From Bacteroidales bacterium (GTDB lineage: Bacteria; Bacteroidota; Bacteroidia; Bacteroidales; UBA932), in the NCBI GenBank assembly GCA_017554305.1, contig JAFZIN010000006.1:1-55779 (forward strand): a stretch of DNA of 55,779 nt, written 5' to 3'. Positions 7,025 to 15,972 of the stretch are shown here, in pieces. The notes below the pieces were generated by a model that saw nothing but the letters and a program-made list of their open reading frames with translations, did no database searches and was not told where the DNA came from. Each line of letters begins with the position of its first letter. The stretch's first letter is position 1. Position numbers and translations under genes: made by a program.

Positions 7025-7885
7025 TTATTTACGTACCAAAAAGTTGAGTCCTGCCTCTGCATCTGCCTGTTGCTCCTCTTTTCTGTAAAGCGTCTGACGG
7101 CGGAGAGCCTCGTCAAAATCTACATCGTAACCGTTAAACTCAGGGCCGTCTACACAGGCAAACATTGTCTTTCCGCCAACGCTCACTCTGCAGGCTCCGC
7201 ACATTCCGGTTCCGTCAACCATCAGAGTATTAAGACTTACAATGATTGGAAGGTTGCACTTCTTTGCCATAAGGGTTGCAAACTTCATCATAATCATAGG
7301 GCCTATTGCAACGCACATATCATATTTATTCCCCTCGTTTACAAGACGTTCCATAAGAACGGTAACATTGCCCTTCTCCCCTTTTGTGCCGTCATCTGTG
7401 CAGATGAAAAGATTGGTGCAAACCTTTTTCATCTCTTCCTCCATAATTATCAGATCCTTATTGCGTGCTCCAATAATCACATCCACCTTTGCTCCAAGAG
7501 AGTGGAGGTATTTTGCCTGCGGGTAAACAGGCGCAGCACCCACTCCGCCCGCAACAAAAAGATAGTGAGAGTGCTTTAAACTATCGGGAGTAAAGTCCAT
7601 AAAATCAGAAGGTTTGCCAAGAGGGCCGGTAATGTCTGTAAGAGAGTCTCCCTCACTGAGAGAGCAAACCTTGTTGGAAGAGACTCCGGCAATCTGAATC
7701 ACAATGCGTACGGTTCCCTTCTCACGGTCAAAGTCACAGATAGTAAGGGGAACACGCTCTCCCATCTCTCCGCATCTAACAATCAGAAACTGACCGGGTT
7801 TTGCGCTCTGAGCAATTCTGGGAGCCTCCACCTCCATAGAAAAAATGAGAGGAGTAAGCTGCTCTTTCTTTAAAATTTTATACAT
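7025..7885 (-). CDS. nfnA: NfnA-like ferredoxin-NADP+ reductase subunit
   Basis: The 286-residue protein is of the PyrK/NfnA type. It has a ferredoxin-reductase-like FAD domain with GERVPLTICDFD near residue 45, an NAD-binding domain (VAGGVGAAPVYPQAKYL) near residue 110, and a C-terminal 2Fe-2S ligand set in GTGMCGACRVSVGGKTMFAC. With the following nfnB it should form the soluble Nfn transhydrogenase that balances NADH, NADPH and ferredoxin in anaerobes. An alternative name for homologues is sulfide dehydrogenase subunit B. Its ATG lies 6 bases after the upstream GH9-deacetylase stop codon, so part of its expression may be read-through from that gene. Confidence 0.88.
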   Translation of the reverse strand: MYKILKKEQLTPLIFSMEVEAPRIAQSAKPGQFLIVRCGEMGERVPLTICDFDREKGTVRIVIQIAGVSSNKVCSLSEGDSLTDITGPLGKPSDFMDFTPDSLKHSHYLFVAGGVGAAPVYPQAKYLHSLGAKVDVIIGARNKDLIIMEEEMKKVCTNLFICTDDGTKGEKGNVTVLMERLVNEGNKYDMCVAIGPMIMMKFATLMAKKCNLPIIVSLNTLMVDGTGMCGACRVSVGGKTMFACVDGPEFNGYDVDFDEALRRQTLYRKEEQQADAEAGLNFLVRK

Positions 7886-7891
7886 AGTAAA

Positions 7892-10522
7892 TTACTGCAA
7901 GTCCTTAAAACTCTTGAATGTATAGCCTTTCTTCTTAAGGTATTGGATTATCTCTCTAAGACGGTTGTAGAGGCGCTCGCTCTCCGGACGGGTTGGCTCA
8001 ATGCCCGGATGAATGAGTATGATTGCTCCGTTTAGAGAGTTCTTAAGTTCAAAATCGTAAAGACGGTTAATAAGTGTCTGAGCATCAACGTAACTCTTCA
8101 TTGAAGGGATGGTGTAATCTGCAGGAGTTGCAGTTCCCTGAGTGTAGTTGATAGGAATGTAACCCGCTCTGGAGAGGATATTTACAGCCTCAGTATTGTA
8201 GTGCTCGTAAGGAGGGAGGAACCATCTGGAGTCTGCCTGAGAAACGCCAAAGCGCTCCAGTTCCCTGGCATTCAGACGGATATCTGCAAGAATACTGTCC
8301 TTTGATATAAGCATGGAATCTCTGTTTCCGCCCCAGGGAGCGTAAAGAAGATGCTTATCAGAGTGGCCGCTTACATAGTGCCCCGCCTCAATGATATTCT
8401 TTATAATCTCCTCATGCTCAGGAAGTCTTAGTGCATTACCCGTAAAGAAGAATGAACCCTTTATCTTCTCCTTCTTAAGAGTCTGGAAGATTTTTTCACC
8501 GCCGTTGAACATAGAGTCTGCGGAAAAAATCAGATAGATTTCCTTCTTTGATCTGTCCATACGGCGTATGGTTCCGTAACTGTCTTTTGTAACGTTTGCA
8601 ATAGACGGCTCAAACTCTCTCTTCTGACGGTTGCCCTCCTGCTCCAGTGAAGCAAAGTAGTAGGTTAAAGAGGCCGTTCCGTCCATTGTAGGCTCGTTGG
8701 TTGCGTAATCTCCTATATCATTGTGATACACGGCAATACCGCGGTTGAGCGCAGGTGTCTGATCCGGCTTTCTCATACCCATTCCTGCACGAGATTTGAA
8801 GATGAAGTTGTAAACCGGACCGTCTATGAGGCCTCCGGTTATCTCTCTGTTCAACTGGGTGAAAGCGGAGTGAGGAAGAGTAGGAAGATTGCCTCCCTTA
8901 GGGTAACCAATTATCATTGAGACTCCCCACGGGTTGCAGCCAAAGAGCCAGTCTCTTAGTGCCGCCTCCATCTCTATGAATGTGGAGTCATTTGTAGCTC
9001 GGCGATAGAGCTCAGCCTGTGTAACTGCCGCAGAAGTGAGGTTGTTGGAGCACCACAGGTATGGAACGCCGTGCATAAACGGATCTCCTGCAGCACGTGT
9101 TCTGAGGTCTACCAACCCCTCTTTCATAAACTCTCTGTACTTAAGCGCAAGCTGCTCATCTTCAGACGTTGCCAGAAGATAGTGACCAACATTGAGGAAC
9201 GGATAGAACTGATAGTGACGTCCCCTTCCCAGTTCCATCCACGGAGAAATTGGCTCCTGCTCTCCGTAGTAATCTGCCTCCTGCTCGTATGACGGATCTT
9301 TCAGAACCTTGTAAAGGGTTGCTGCAGCGCGCTCTACATCATCTACCCAGGAATCCTCCTCATAGAAATAGCGGGAAACGTAGCAGGCAGTCTGAGTGTT
9401 GCCCGGTACCTCCTTTGCATACTCGTATGCCAGAACAGCTTTACCTCCAATCTCTTTTGCAAACTTAGGAGCAATCTTCTTAAAGACCTCTGAACCAAGG
9501 GCAAAGGAGGAGGCAAACTTAGCAGCGGCGGAGGAAACTCCGGTAGTACGGTTCTTGCCAAACTTGCCCATTCCCTGAGGCTTGCCGGTAAGGAAGTAAA
9601 CAGGGCGGCCGTTTCCCTCTCCCCAGCCGTAATCTGCTGTATCGTACTGAGGTGGTTTGAAACCTATGTGGTCTCTGTCATCCGCTATCTGAGTGAACAT
9701 TACACGGTCTTCCGGGTTCATCTTAACCAGCCAGTCCAAACCCCAGCGGGCCTGGTCCAAAATATCGGGAACTCCGTTGGAGCCCGGCTTACCGTCTGAC
9801 TTATAGTTGTCTGCAAATATGGACTTGTCTTCCGTCATCATATATGCAAACATCATATCGTAGGTGGCAGTGGCGCTTGTAGTCTGATACTGAAGGTAAT
9901 CGGAGGCATCATGCCAACCTCCGCGCACATCTATCATCTCTCCGTTGCGGGTTGGATGGTCTACAATGTAGCCATCTTTCTGGTGGCACAGCGTGTCTGT
10001 AAACGGGTTATATCCACACTGTTGCTGGCGCATATACTTAAGCAGAACATCTGCCGCTCCGTCATATACGTCTGCACCTATCTTGAATACCGGGCTTACA
10101 GCCCCCTTAAACTCAATGTAATACCCGCCCGGCTTTTCCAACCTGGAGAAGTCCAGACGGTAAGCCTCCTGCATAACCCACTTTGAAGGATCTGCCTGGC
10201 TTCCTACGCCGCTGTAAACGGCCTCTTTGGTAACGGCATCATAAACCACAAACTCATCTCCGTCTCCGTTGGAGTGGGAGAAGATGAGGTTGTAAGTTGC
10301 CTCGGCAGGCCGCTTTACCCAAGCGGTCTGACCGGACGGGGCAACACTCAACTGCTGCTTTTCAGCCTCATTCAAAGGTTCCGTTACCGGCTTTTCCTGG
10401 AAATAAACCGCCACCTTCACGCTTTTAGGAAGATAGCCAACATAGTTTACCCTAATGTATTTTTGGCCAAAGAGAGTGGCGCAAAAGAGGGTCATACAGA
10501 AGATAGATATAATCCTTTTCAT
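7892..10522 (-). CDS. GH9 glycoside hydrolase fused to a polysaccharide deacetylase
   Basis: The protein has 876 residues from ATG 10522, which opens a signal peptide (MKRIISIFCMTLFCATLFG); a longer frame adds 83 residues that do not look like protein. A CelD-type Ig-like domain covers about 20-130. A GH9 (alpha/alpha)6 domain follows to about 610, with the catalytic-base motif GGWHDASDY and the acid in DYATNEPTMDG. From about 640 to the end is a NodB-type deacetylase with the metal-binding motif GHSDKHLLY. Its first motif is IFSADS instead of TFDDG, as in a divergent Bacteroidota subgroup. The pairing suggests attack on a beta-linked, acetylated glycan such as chitin fragments or another amino-sugar polymer; the substrate is inference. 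Confidence 0.88.
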   Translation of the reverse strand: MKRIISIFCMTLFCATLFGQKYIRVNYVGYLPKSVKVAVYFQEKPVTEPLNEAEKQQLSVAPSGQTAWVKRPAEATYNLIFSHSNGDGDEFVVYDAVTKEAVYSGVGSQADPSKWVMQEAYRLDFSRLEKPGGYYIEFKGAVSPVFKIGADVYDGAADVLLKYMRQQQCGYNPFTDTLCHQKDGYIVDHPTRNGEMIDVRGGWHDASDYLQYQTTSATATYDMMFAYMMTEDKSIFADNYKSDGKPGSNGVPDILDQARWGLDWLVKMNPEDRVMFTQIADDRDHIGFKPPQYDTADYGWGEGNGRPVYFLTGKPQGMGKFGKNRTTGVSSAAAKFASSFALGSEVFKKIAPKFAKEIGGKAVLAYEYAKEVPGNTQTACYVSRYFYEEDSWVDDVERAAATLYKVLKDPSYEQEADYYGEQEPISPWMELGRGRHYQFYPFLNVGHYLLATSEDEQLALKYREFMKEGLVDLRTRAAGDPFMHGVPYLWCSNNLTSAAVTQAELYRRATNDSTFIEMEAALRDWLFGCNPWGVSMIIGYPKGGNLPTLPHSAFTQLNREITGGLIDGPVYNFIFKSRAGMGMRKPDQTPALNRGIAVYHNDIGDYATNEPTMDGTASLTYYFASLEQEGNRQKREFEPSIANVTKDSYGTIRRMDRSKKEIYLIFSADSMFNGGEKIFQTLKKEKIKGSFFFTGNALRLPEHEEIIKNIIEAGHYVSGHSDKHLLYAPWGGNRDSMLISKDSILADIRLNARELERFGVSQADSRWFLPPYEHYNTEAVNILSRAGYIPINYTQGTATPADYTIPSMKSYVDAQTLINRLYDFELKNSLNGAIILIHPGIEPTRPESERLYNRLREIIQYLKKKGYTFKSFKDLQ

Positions 10523-10527
10523 ACCTA

Positions 10528-10558
10528 CAAATTTATTAAAATCTCCACACTTAGACAA
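10528..10558 (-). promoter_or_regulatory. GH9-deacetylase promoter (probably leaderless)
   Basis: On the minus strand TTG (10558-10556), 20 bases, then TAAATTTG (10535-10528). Only TAGGT separates the box from the ATG, so the transcript should begin at or next to the start codon. Confidence 0.65.
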
Positions 10559-10566
10559 TTTATTCA

Positions 10567-10574
10567 TACCTTTG
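10567..10574 (+). promoter_or_regulatory. sppA -7 box
   Basis: TACCTTTG, 18 bases before the sppA ATG, matches TAnnTTTG. The upstream element is not clear and overlaps the divergent GH9 promoter region. Confidence 0.5.
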
Positions 10575-10592
10575 AGGCAAATAGAGAACAAT

Positions 10593-12497
10593 ATGAAAAC
10601 ATTTTGGAAAACCTTTTGGGCAGCATTTCTGGGCTGTATCTTAGCGTTAATTGTTAACGTGTTTCTAGTTTTCTTCCTGCTTGTTGGATTGGCTTCCGCA
10701 TTCTCCTCTTCAGATTCGGATCTTCCAATGGTATCACCTAACACCATCCTCACAGTAGATCTTACCAGCACTCTGGGAGAGAGAACTCAGGAGGGAATGA
10801 ATATGGATATGGGCGCTTTGAGCGGTCTTATAAGTATGCCTAAGGGAGGCCTGGGAATTTATGATGCAACCCGTGCCTTAAAGAAGGCTGCAAATGACAA
10901 GAACATAAAGATGGTCCTCATTAAGGGAGGAATAGAATCCACCACCTCAATTCCGCTGCTTGAGGAACTCAGACAGGCACTGGAGGAGTTTCATGACAGT
11001 GGCAAACCAATCATTTCATACTCAATGAACTACAGCCAGGGAGACTACTATGTTGCCAGCGTTGCAGACAGAGTTTATATGCACAAAGACGGTCTGATTC
11101 AGTTCACCGGAATTGGAGCAGATATGCTCTTCTTTAAGGACTTGGGAGATATGCTTGGCGTTGAGGCTCAGCTTATCCGCCACGGAAAATTCAAGGCAGC
11201 CGCAGAGCAGTATATAAAGAACGATATCAGCCCTGAGAACCGTCAGCAGAATATGGAGATGCTCTCCTCAATGTGGAATACAATGGCCGCTGCAATCTGT
11301 GAGAGCAGAGAGATTTCTCCGGAGGTTTTCAACGATGCTGTAGACAACCTCAAACTTGTAGATCCTGCCTCTTTGGTTGAAGCGGGTCTTATAGACAAAG
11401 CCGTTACAAGTAAGGAGATTACAGATGAACTCTGCCAGCTTACAGGCGTAGAAAACGAGTCTGCTCTCAAGTATATCTCACTTGCAAAATATGCCAAGAC
11501 AGCACCGCTCTCCTACAAGGGAAAGAAGAAGGTTGCAGTTGTTTATGCAAACGGAGAAATTACCACAGAGGGAGAAGGCCTCACATCATCCAAGTATGTT
11601 CCTATCATAAAGAAGATAAGAAAAGACAAGACCATAGATGCAGTTGTTCTCAGAGTTGACTCCCCTGGCGGAGACGCTCAGGCTGCGGAACTTATAAGAG
11701 AGGAGCTGGAACTCCTTGCAAAAGAGAAACCTATAGTTGTAAGTTTTGGAGAGTATGCAGCCAGCGGCGGATACTGGATTAGCGCAGGCGGAAGCCATAT
11801 TTTCTCAGACAATGCTACACTCACCGGTTCAATTGGAGTCTTCTCACTTGCATTCAACTATGGCAAAGGACTTAAGAAGCATCTGAAGATTAATCCTGTT
11901 TCTTTGGGAACTCACAAACACTCCACAATGGGTACGGGAGTAAAACCTTTAGACGATGCAGAAATTGCTTATATGCAGAAGTTTGTAGAGCAGGTTTACA
12001 CTCAGTTTGTAGGCATAGTTGCAGATGGCAGAAAGATGAGTGTTGCCCAGGTAGACTCAATTGGACAGGGCAGAATCTGGACCGGAGAGCAGGGAGTAAA
12101 CGTTGGTATTGTTGATGAGATTGGAACTCTGAATGATGCTATAGAGTGCGCTGCATTCCTCGCATACTCAAAGGATTATGAAGGAGAAACTCTTGATGTA
12201 GGAGCAGAGGCTCCGGCACCGGCAGAGGGAGAAGAGGCGGCTGAGGAAGAGGCCCTTCCAAAGAACTACGCTAAGATTAACAACTCAATTACAGCATACA
12301 GGGCAATGAAGACAGATGGCTACAAGGTAGTTGAATATCCAAAAGTTAAGAGCCAGTATGAGAGCATTATGGAGATGTTCGGGGGCGGTTCTTCAGACTC
12401 CGAAGCAATCCTCAAAAAGATCCTCACTGAGTTTAAAGATGCCAAAGGCGTTAAAACGTACGCAAGAATGCCGTACACGTTTATGTTCAACTATTAA
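10593..12497 (+). CDS. sppA: Signal peptide peptidase SppA, 67-kDa type
   Basis: SppA degrades cleaved signal peptides and other membrane-released peptides on the outer face of the inner membrane. The 634-residue protein starts at ATG 10593 with one transmembrane anchor (about 8-32). It has two tandem S49 domains. The catalytic Lys sits in LIRHGKFKAAAEQ (N-terminal half) and the catalytic Ser in SFGEYAASGGYWISAGG (C-terminal half), the split Ser/Lys dyad of the long form. An acidic, Ala/Pro-rich insert (APAPAEGEEAAEEEALP) lies near residue 545. The frame extends upstream to 10455, but that part overlaps the divergent GH9 gene and its promoter. Confidence 0.93.
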   Translation: MKTFWKTFWAAFLGCILALIVNVFLVFFLLVGLASAFSSSDSDLPMVSPNTILTVDLTSTLGERTQEGMNMDMGALSGLISMPKGGLGIYDATRALKKAANDKNIKMVLIKGGIESTTSIPLLEELRQALEEFHDSGKPIISYSMNYSQGDYYVASVADRVYMHKDGLIQFTGIGADMLFFKDLGDMLGVEAQLIRHGKFKAAAEQYIKNDISPENRQQNMEMLSSMWNTMAAAICESREISPEVFNDAVDNLKLVDPASLVEAGLIDKAVTSKEITDELCQLTGVENESALKYISLAKYAKTAPLSYKGKKKVAVVYANGEITTEGEGLTSSKYVPIIKKIRKDKTIDAVVLRVDSPGGDAQAAELIREELELLAKEKPIVVSFGEYAASGGYWISAGGSHIFSDNATLTGSIGVFSLAFNYGKGLKKHLKINPVSLGTHKHSTMGTGVKPLDDAEIAYMQKFVEQVYTQFVGIVADGRKMSVAQVDSIGQGRIWTGEQGVNVGIVDEIGTLNDAIECAAFLAYSKDYEGETLDVGAEAPAPAEGEEAAEEEALPKNYAKINNSITAYRAMKTDGYKVVEYPKVKSQYESIMEMFGGGSSDSEAILKKILTEFKDAKGVKTYARMPYTFMFNY

Positions 12498-12520
12498 TGT
12501 TAATCATTGAATATTAACAC

Positions 12521-12552
12521 AAAAAGGATGGCCAATGGTCATCCTTTTTTTT
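12521..12552. terminator. sppA terminator
   Basis: AAAAAGGATG (12521-12530) pairs with CATCCTTTTT (12540-12549), then more T. A strong intrinsic terminator 23 bases after sppA. Confidence 0.9.
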
Positions 12553-12568
12553 ACCTCTATTTTTTGTG

Positions 12569-12696
12569 GGTTTGGCTGTTATTTCATTTCTCGAATCTCT
12601 CGCTGCGCTCGTCCCTCCCACTGCGCTACGCTTGTGGGCCCCTCCCGCTTATAGTCGCGGGTGACTAAAGATTCTCGAAAGAAATAACACCAAACC
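12569..12696. repeat. Foldback element A between convergent genes
   Basis: The left arm starts at 12569 (GGTTTGGCTGTTATTTC) and the right arm ends at 12696 (GAAATAACACCAAACC); they are complementary with one bulge. The ~70-base core between them is GC-rich and contains further small stems, e.g. CCCGC/GCGGG at 12644-12661 and the word GCGCTACGC. It fills the gap between sppA and tilS. A similarly built element with unrelated arms lies at 28921. Confidence 0.6.
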
Positions 12697-12698
12697 GT

Positions 12699-14201
12699 TT
12701 AAAGATTGCAGGAAACTGCAAGGGCGGAGCGGGTGGCGGCGGTCAGGCGGCAGTCATCATTTATCTCTATGGCCGGAAGGCAGAGAATCTTACCAGAAGC
12801 ATCTTCAAGAACGGGAACAACGGATTTGAAGAGGGTATCTAACTTCTTGGAATTGAGGAAGTCTGCAACGCTTTTGCTTCCCTTCAGTCCGAACGGTGAG
12901 AAACGGTCTCCCTCCTTTGCAAAACGCAGCCGGAGCGGAAACTTTACCTTGGCCTCATCCAACAGCAACACTCCCTTCTCTCTCTTTATCTGCAAAGGTG
13001 CCGGCTGCAACCTCTTAATGCTAAGCCTGTAAGGAGGAAACTCAAATTCTCCCTCATCAGAAATCTCTACAGCCTCAGGTGCTGCATTCAAAAAGGAATT
13101 GTCATAAATACGGAGTTCTCCGCGTTCTATTGTTACGGTGTAACCCTTTAAGATAAAGAACTTTGTGGTACCTGACTCTCTCTGCAAGATATCAGAAGCG
13201 CTTACAGCATCTGCAATATCTTTTACATCTGCCCCGGCAAAGGAGACGTTATACCTGTGCAAAATTTCTGCTACCCAGAATTTTACGTTACTCTTTGAAT
13301 TCAGAAAATCAACTGGAACAACCGCTTTTAGGTATCTTTTTCTAAGACCCAGAAGATCTGCTCCGCCATCTTTCAAATCAGCCTCCGCATCTGCAAGTTC
13401 CTTTGAGACAATGGAATCTATCTCTTCATTCTCCTCTCTGAATCTCTCAATGTCATCATTCAAAGTGGCAATTACAGAAGGATTAATCTCCTTAAGCAGC
13501 GGTAACACTTTGTTACGAACAAGGTTACGGGCATATACATTATCTGAATTGGTGCTGTCATAACGGAAACTCAGGTTATGCTCTTTTGCATAACTCTCAA
13601 TCTCAGAACGCTCTACAGAAAGCAGCGGCCTTAGAACCACTAAACCACAGCCCTCAGTTCCTGCACCATCACAACCGGCGCAGGAGTTGGAAAACTCCGC
13701 CTCTCTCATAGGACGGATGCCGTTCAAACCGTGACGGCCCGTGCCGCGTACCAGGTTGAGAATCAGCGTTTCTGCATTGTCATTTGCATTATGTGCGGTA
13801 AGCAGATATGCAAACCCATCACGCTCAGCCAACTCCTTAAACCAATCATATCTGAGTTCCCTTGCCGCCATCTCAACAGAGAGCCCCTTCTCCTTTGCAA
13901 AAGAGAGTGTATCTACCCGCTTGGTAAAAAGAGCAAAGCCGTAAGTGTTACAGAGTTCCTTCACAAAGACCTCATCTCCATCACTTTCCACTCCCCTTAA
14001 ACAAAAGTTGACATGAGCAACCCCAATTCTGCCTTTGAAACTGTCGGGAGAAATAGAAGAGTTACAGATAGTTAGAAGGATATGCAGCAGCACGGTAGAA
14101 TCCACTCCGCCGCTCACTCCAACCAGAAATTTTCCGTTGGAAGTGAGGTACCTTTTAAGAAAGGTATCCACGGTTGCCACTATTCCCTGCCGCTGTAACA
14201 T
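12699..14201 (-). CDS. tilS: tRNA(Ile)-lysidine synthase
   Basis: TilS converts C34 of the CAT-anticodon tRNA-Ile to lysidine, so that it reads AUA codons and accepts isoleucine. The 500-residue protein has the PP-loop ATP site GVSGGVDSTVLLHILL at about residues 28-43 and the conserved LTAHNANDNAETLILNL around 118. A C-terminal substrate-binding domain includes LRLRFAKEGDRFSPFGLKGSKSV (core GDRFSPFG), as in E. coli-type TilS. It is last in the proS operon, 13 bases after the DUF3078 gene. Its C-terminal end lies directly beside foldback element A. Confidence 0.95.
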   Translation of the reverse strand: MLQRQGIVATVDTFLKRYLTSNGKFLVGVSGGVDSTVLLHILLTICNSSISPDSFKGRIGVAHVNFCLRGVESDGDEVFVKELCNTYGFALFTKRVDTLSFAKEKGLSVEMAARELRYDWFKELAERDGFAYLLTAHNANDNAETLILNLVRGTGRHGLNGIRPMREAEFSNSCAGCDGAGTEGCGLVVLRPLLSVERSEIESYAKEHNLSFRYDSTNSDNVYARNLVRNKVLPLLKEINPSVIATLNDDIERFREENEEIDSIVSKELADAEADLKDGGADLLGLRKRYLKAVVPVDFLNSKSNVKFWVAEILHRYNVSFAGADVKDIADAVSASDILQRESGTTKFFILKGYTVTIERGELRIYDNSFLNAAPEAVEISDEGEFEFPPYRLSIKRLQPAPLQIKREKGVLLLDEAKVKFPLRLRFAKEGDRFSPFGLKGSKSVADFLNSKKLDTLFKSVVPVLEDASGKILCLPAIEINDDCRLTAATRSALAVSCNL

Positions 14202-14214
14202 ATTGAGAATAAGC

Positions 14215-15246
14215 CTACTTCTTGAAGGTTCCTATGGTGTAGGAGAAGTTTATGCCAAAGAGTTCCTTAAACTGAACCATTGTACGCTCCTTGCCTGATT
14301 TGCTGGTAATTTTAATCTTATCATCATAGATAAGGTTGGTTCTGAGTGAGGCTTTGAAGTATTTATTGAATTGGTAATCTGCCTGTACATCCCAGTAAAT
14401 CACAATGTTGGAAGGAGTTCCCATATAATCTGAGAAGGCGGAGAACTGGGTGGCAACCTTAAAGTTTTTGGTGAAACTCTTGGAAAAAGTAGCCTTGAAC
14501 TGAGCACCCAACTCCCAACGCACAAACTTGTCATAATCGTTACCGTACCTTACTCTGATTGCGCTGTCTGCATTAACCATCACAATTCTTCCGGTAAGCG
14601 GGGAGAAGTTGAGAGAGAAGACTTTACCGTTACCCGGCTTCCAATCCAAACCGAGACCTATGTTGAGGTAGGCCGGCGCAAAAAACTTGGACTTCATTGT
14701 AGCCTCGTTCTTGCTGTTGTAGTCAAAGCCCGGAGAGAACTGGCTCCTAAAGTTCATAAATGCAGATACATAGACCTTGCGGAAAGCCTGGTACCCCCAT
14801 TTGCTGTCCAGAATAATTTTATCTTCACTCTTACGGTAGCCCACATCAAACTGACGCACAAAGCCGTAGCCCAGCTGAGCCCTGTTCTCCCAGTAGATTT
14901 TCCCCTTCTGGTAGTTGGCCATTGCGTTGGTGTAAACGCTCAGTGCAACGGAACCGCTTCCGCCGGCAGCCCAGTTCTCCAGGTGAACCTGAGAGAAGAT
15001 GAACTCATCTAGAAGGCCTATGGTCCAGAACTTTGGCTTGCCCTGGCCGTAGTCTACATCAGGAACGGGATAATTAAGACCAATGAGTCTTGCAACCTCC
15101 TGCTCCTTGTTCAATCCGCTGGTTGCAGGCACAACTTTCTTCTGGCGGATGGTATCTCCCCAGAAGCCAATCTTAACCTGAGAATAAGCCAGCGTTGAGC
15201 TTAGCAGGAATGAAAGTGCAAGAAGTATGGTCTTAAAAGATCTCAT
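14215..15246 (-). CDS. DUF3078 outer-membrane-type protein
   Basis: The protein has 343 residues with a cleavable signal peptide (LLALSFLLSSTLAYSQ). The mature part is made of alternating amphipathic segments rich in Tyr, Trp and Asn (e.g. WAAGGSGSVALSVYTNAMAN, YWENRAQLGYGFVRQ) and ends in an aromatic-containing strand (GINFSYTIGTFKK). This pattern suggests a small beta-barrel, and it matches DUF3078, a Bacteroidota family of unknown function. Its ATG shares one base with the stop codon of the preceding gene (TAATG), so translation is probably coupled. It belongs to the proS-tilS operon. Confidence 0.8.
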   Translation of the reverse strand: MRSFKTILLALSFLLSSTLAYSQVKIGFWGDTIRQKKVVPATSGLNKEQEVARLIGLNYPVPDVDYGQGKPKFWTIGLLDEFIFSQVHLENWAAGGSGSVALSVYTNAMANYQKGKIYWENRAQLGYGFVRQFDVGYRKSEDKIILDSKWGYQAFRKVYVSAFMNFRSQFSPGFDYNSKNEATMKSKFFAPAYLNIGLGLDWKPGNGKVFSLNFSPLTGRIVMVNADSAIRVRYGNDYDKFVRWELGAQFKATFSKSFTKNFKVATQFSAFSDYMGTPSNIVIYWDVQADYQFNKYFKASLRTNLIYDDKIKITSKSGKERTMVQFKELFGINFSYTIGTFKK

Positions 15247-15959
15247 TATTCAAGAACGTCATCCGTGTTGTAATGATATCCGTTTCGCTTGCCGGTTTCA
15301 ATCTTGTAATCGTCTGAGTCTTTGTCTCCTACGGTAATGCTCTTAACCTTCTCAAACGGCGGAACAAATAGGTCAAATGAGAGAGCGTAGAGCATTGCGC
15401 TCTCCACAAAATCTCTCAGTTCCTTCTTGTTCAACTTAACTTTTCCAAACTCCCCAATCTTCTTTCTTGGCTGATTCTTACCCTCAACAAAGAAGGCGCC
15501 CTCTCTGTTAACAAACAGACGTGCAACCAGATAGCCCGGGTCACAGTCTCTGTTAAGTTTAACGGACTCATACAGGAAGTTATATACGGTAATTATTCCG
15601 CAGTAGGTATTGAACTGATTCTCTGCAGCATACGGAACCTTCCATACAGGATGGTCAGGCTCAAACTGATAGATATCCGGTAACATACTGAAAACCAACA
15701 CGTCATCTGCAAATCTGAGTTCCGCCTCCAGCCTTCCCTTATCTCTGTACTCCAACTTAACACGGCGGCTCAGTTGAACTCCGCTCTCCTTAATCTCATC
15801 CAACGCCTCATCCAAATCATTGCTTATCTCTGCCAGCAACTCCTTGAGCTCGTTGAACATATCCAGGGTCCTGTCAAAGACCAAAGATTTAACGTTTGAT
15901 TTTCCGCTAAGCGCCTCTACAATCTTTTTGTTGGGCGACAATGGCTGATCGGTTTCCAT
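15246..15959 (-). CDS. Conserved Bacteroidota hypothetical protein in the proS operon
   Basis: The protein has 237 residues from ATG 15959 (METDQPLSPNKK); an upstream in-frame start overlaps proS. There is no signal peptide or membrane segment. Residues ~35-75 form an acidic helix (FNELKELLAEISNDLDEALDEI), perhaps a coiled coil. The middle has mixed alpha/beta character with Asn- and Tyr-rich stretches (NQFNTYCGIITVYNFLYES). I do not recognise a domain. Position between proS and a DUF3078 gene, with a one-base overlap to the latter, suggests a constitutively expressed cytosolic protein. Confidence 0.7.
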   Translation of the reverse strand: METDQPLSPNKKIVEALSGKSNVKSLVFDRTLDMFNELKELLAEISNDLDEALDEIKESGVQLSRRVKLEYRDKGRLEAELRFADDVLVFSMLPDIYQFEPDHPVWKVPYAAENQFNTYCGIITVYNFLYESVKLNRDCDPGYLVARLFVNREGAFFVEGKNQPRKKIGEFGKVKLNKKELRDFVESAMLYALSFDLFVPPFEKVKSITVGDKDSDDYKIETGKRNGYHYNTDDVLE

Positions 15960-15972
15960 ATTCTGTCTTTTA

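Noticed and set aside
5623-7885. Glutamate synthase small subunit as the main call
   Set aside because: No gltB is present, and the partner with a 2Fe-2S PyrK/NfnA-type sequence favours NfnAB.
10523-10771. 83-residue N-terminal extension of the GH9 protein
   Set aside because: It overlaps sppA and both promoters; the signal peptide begins at ATG 10522.
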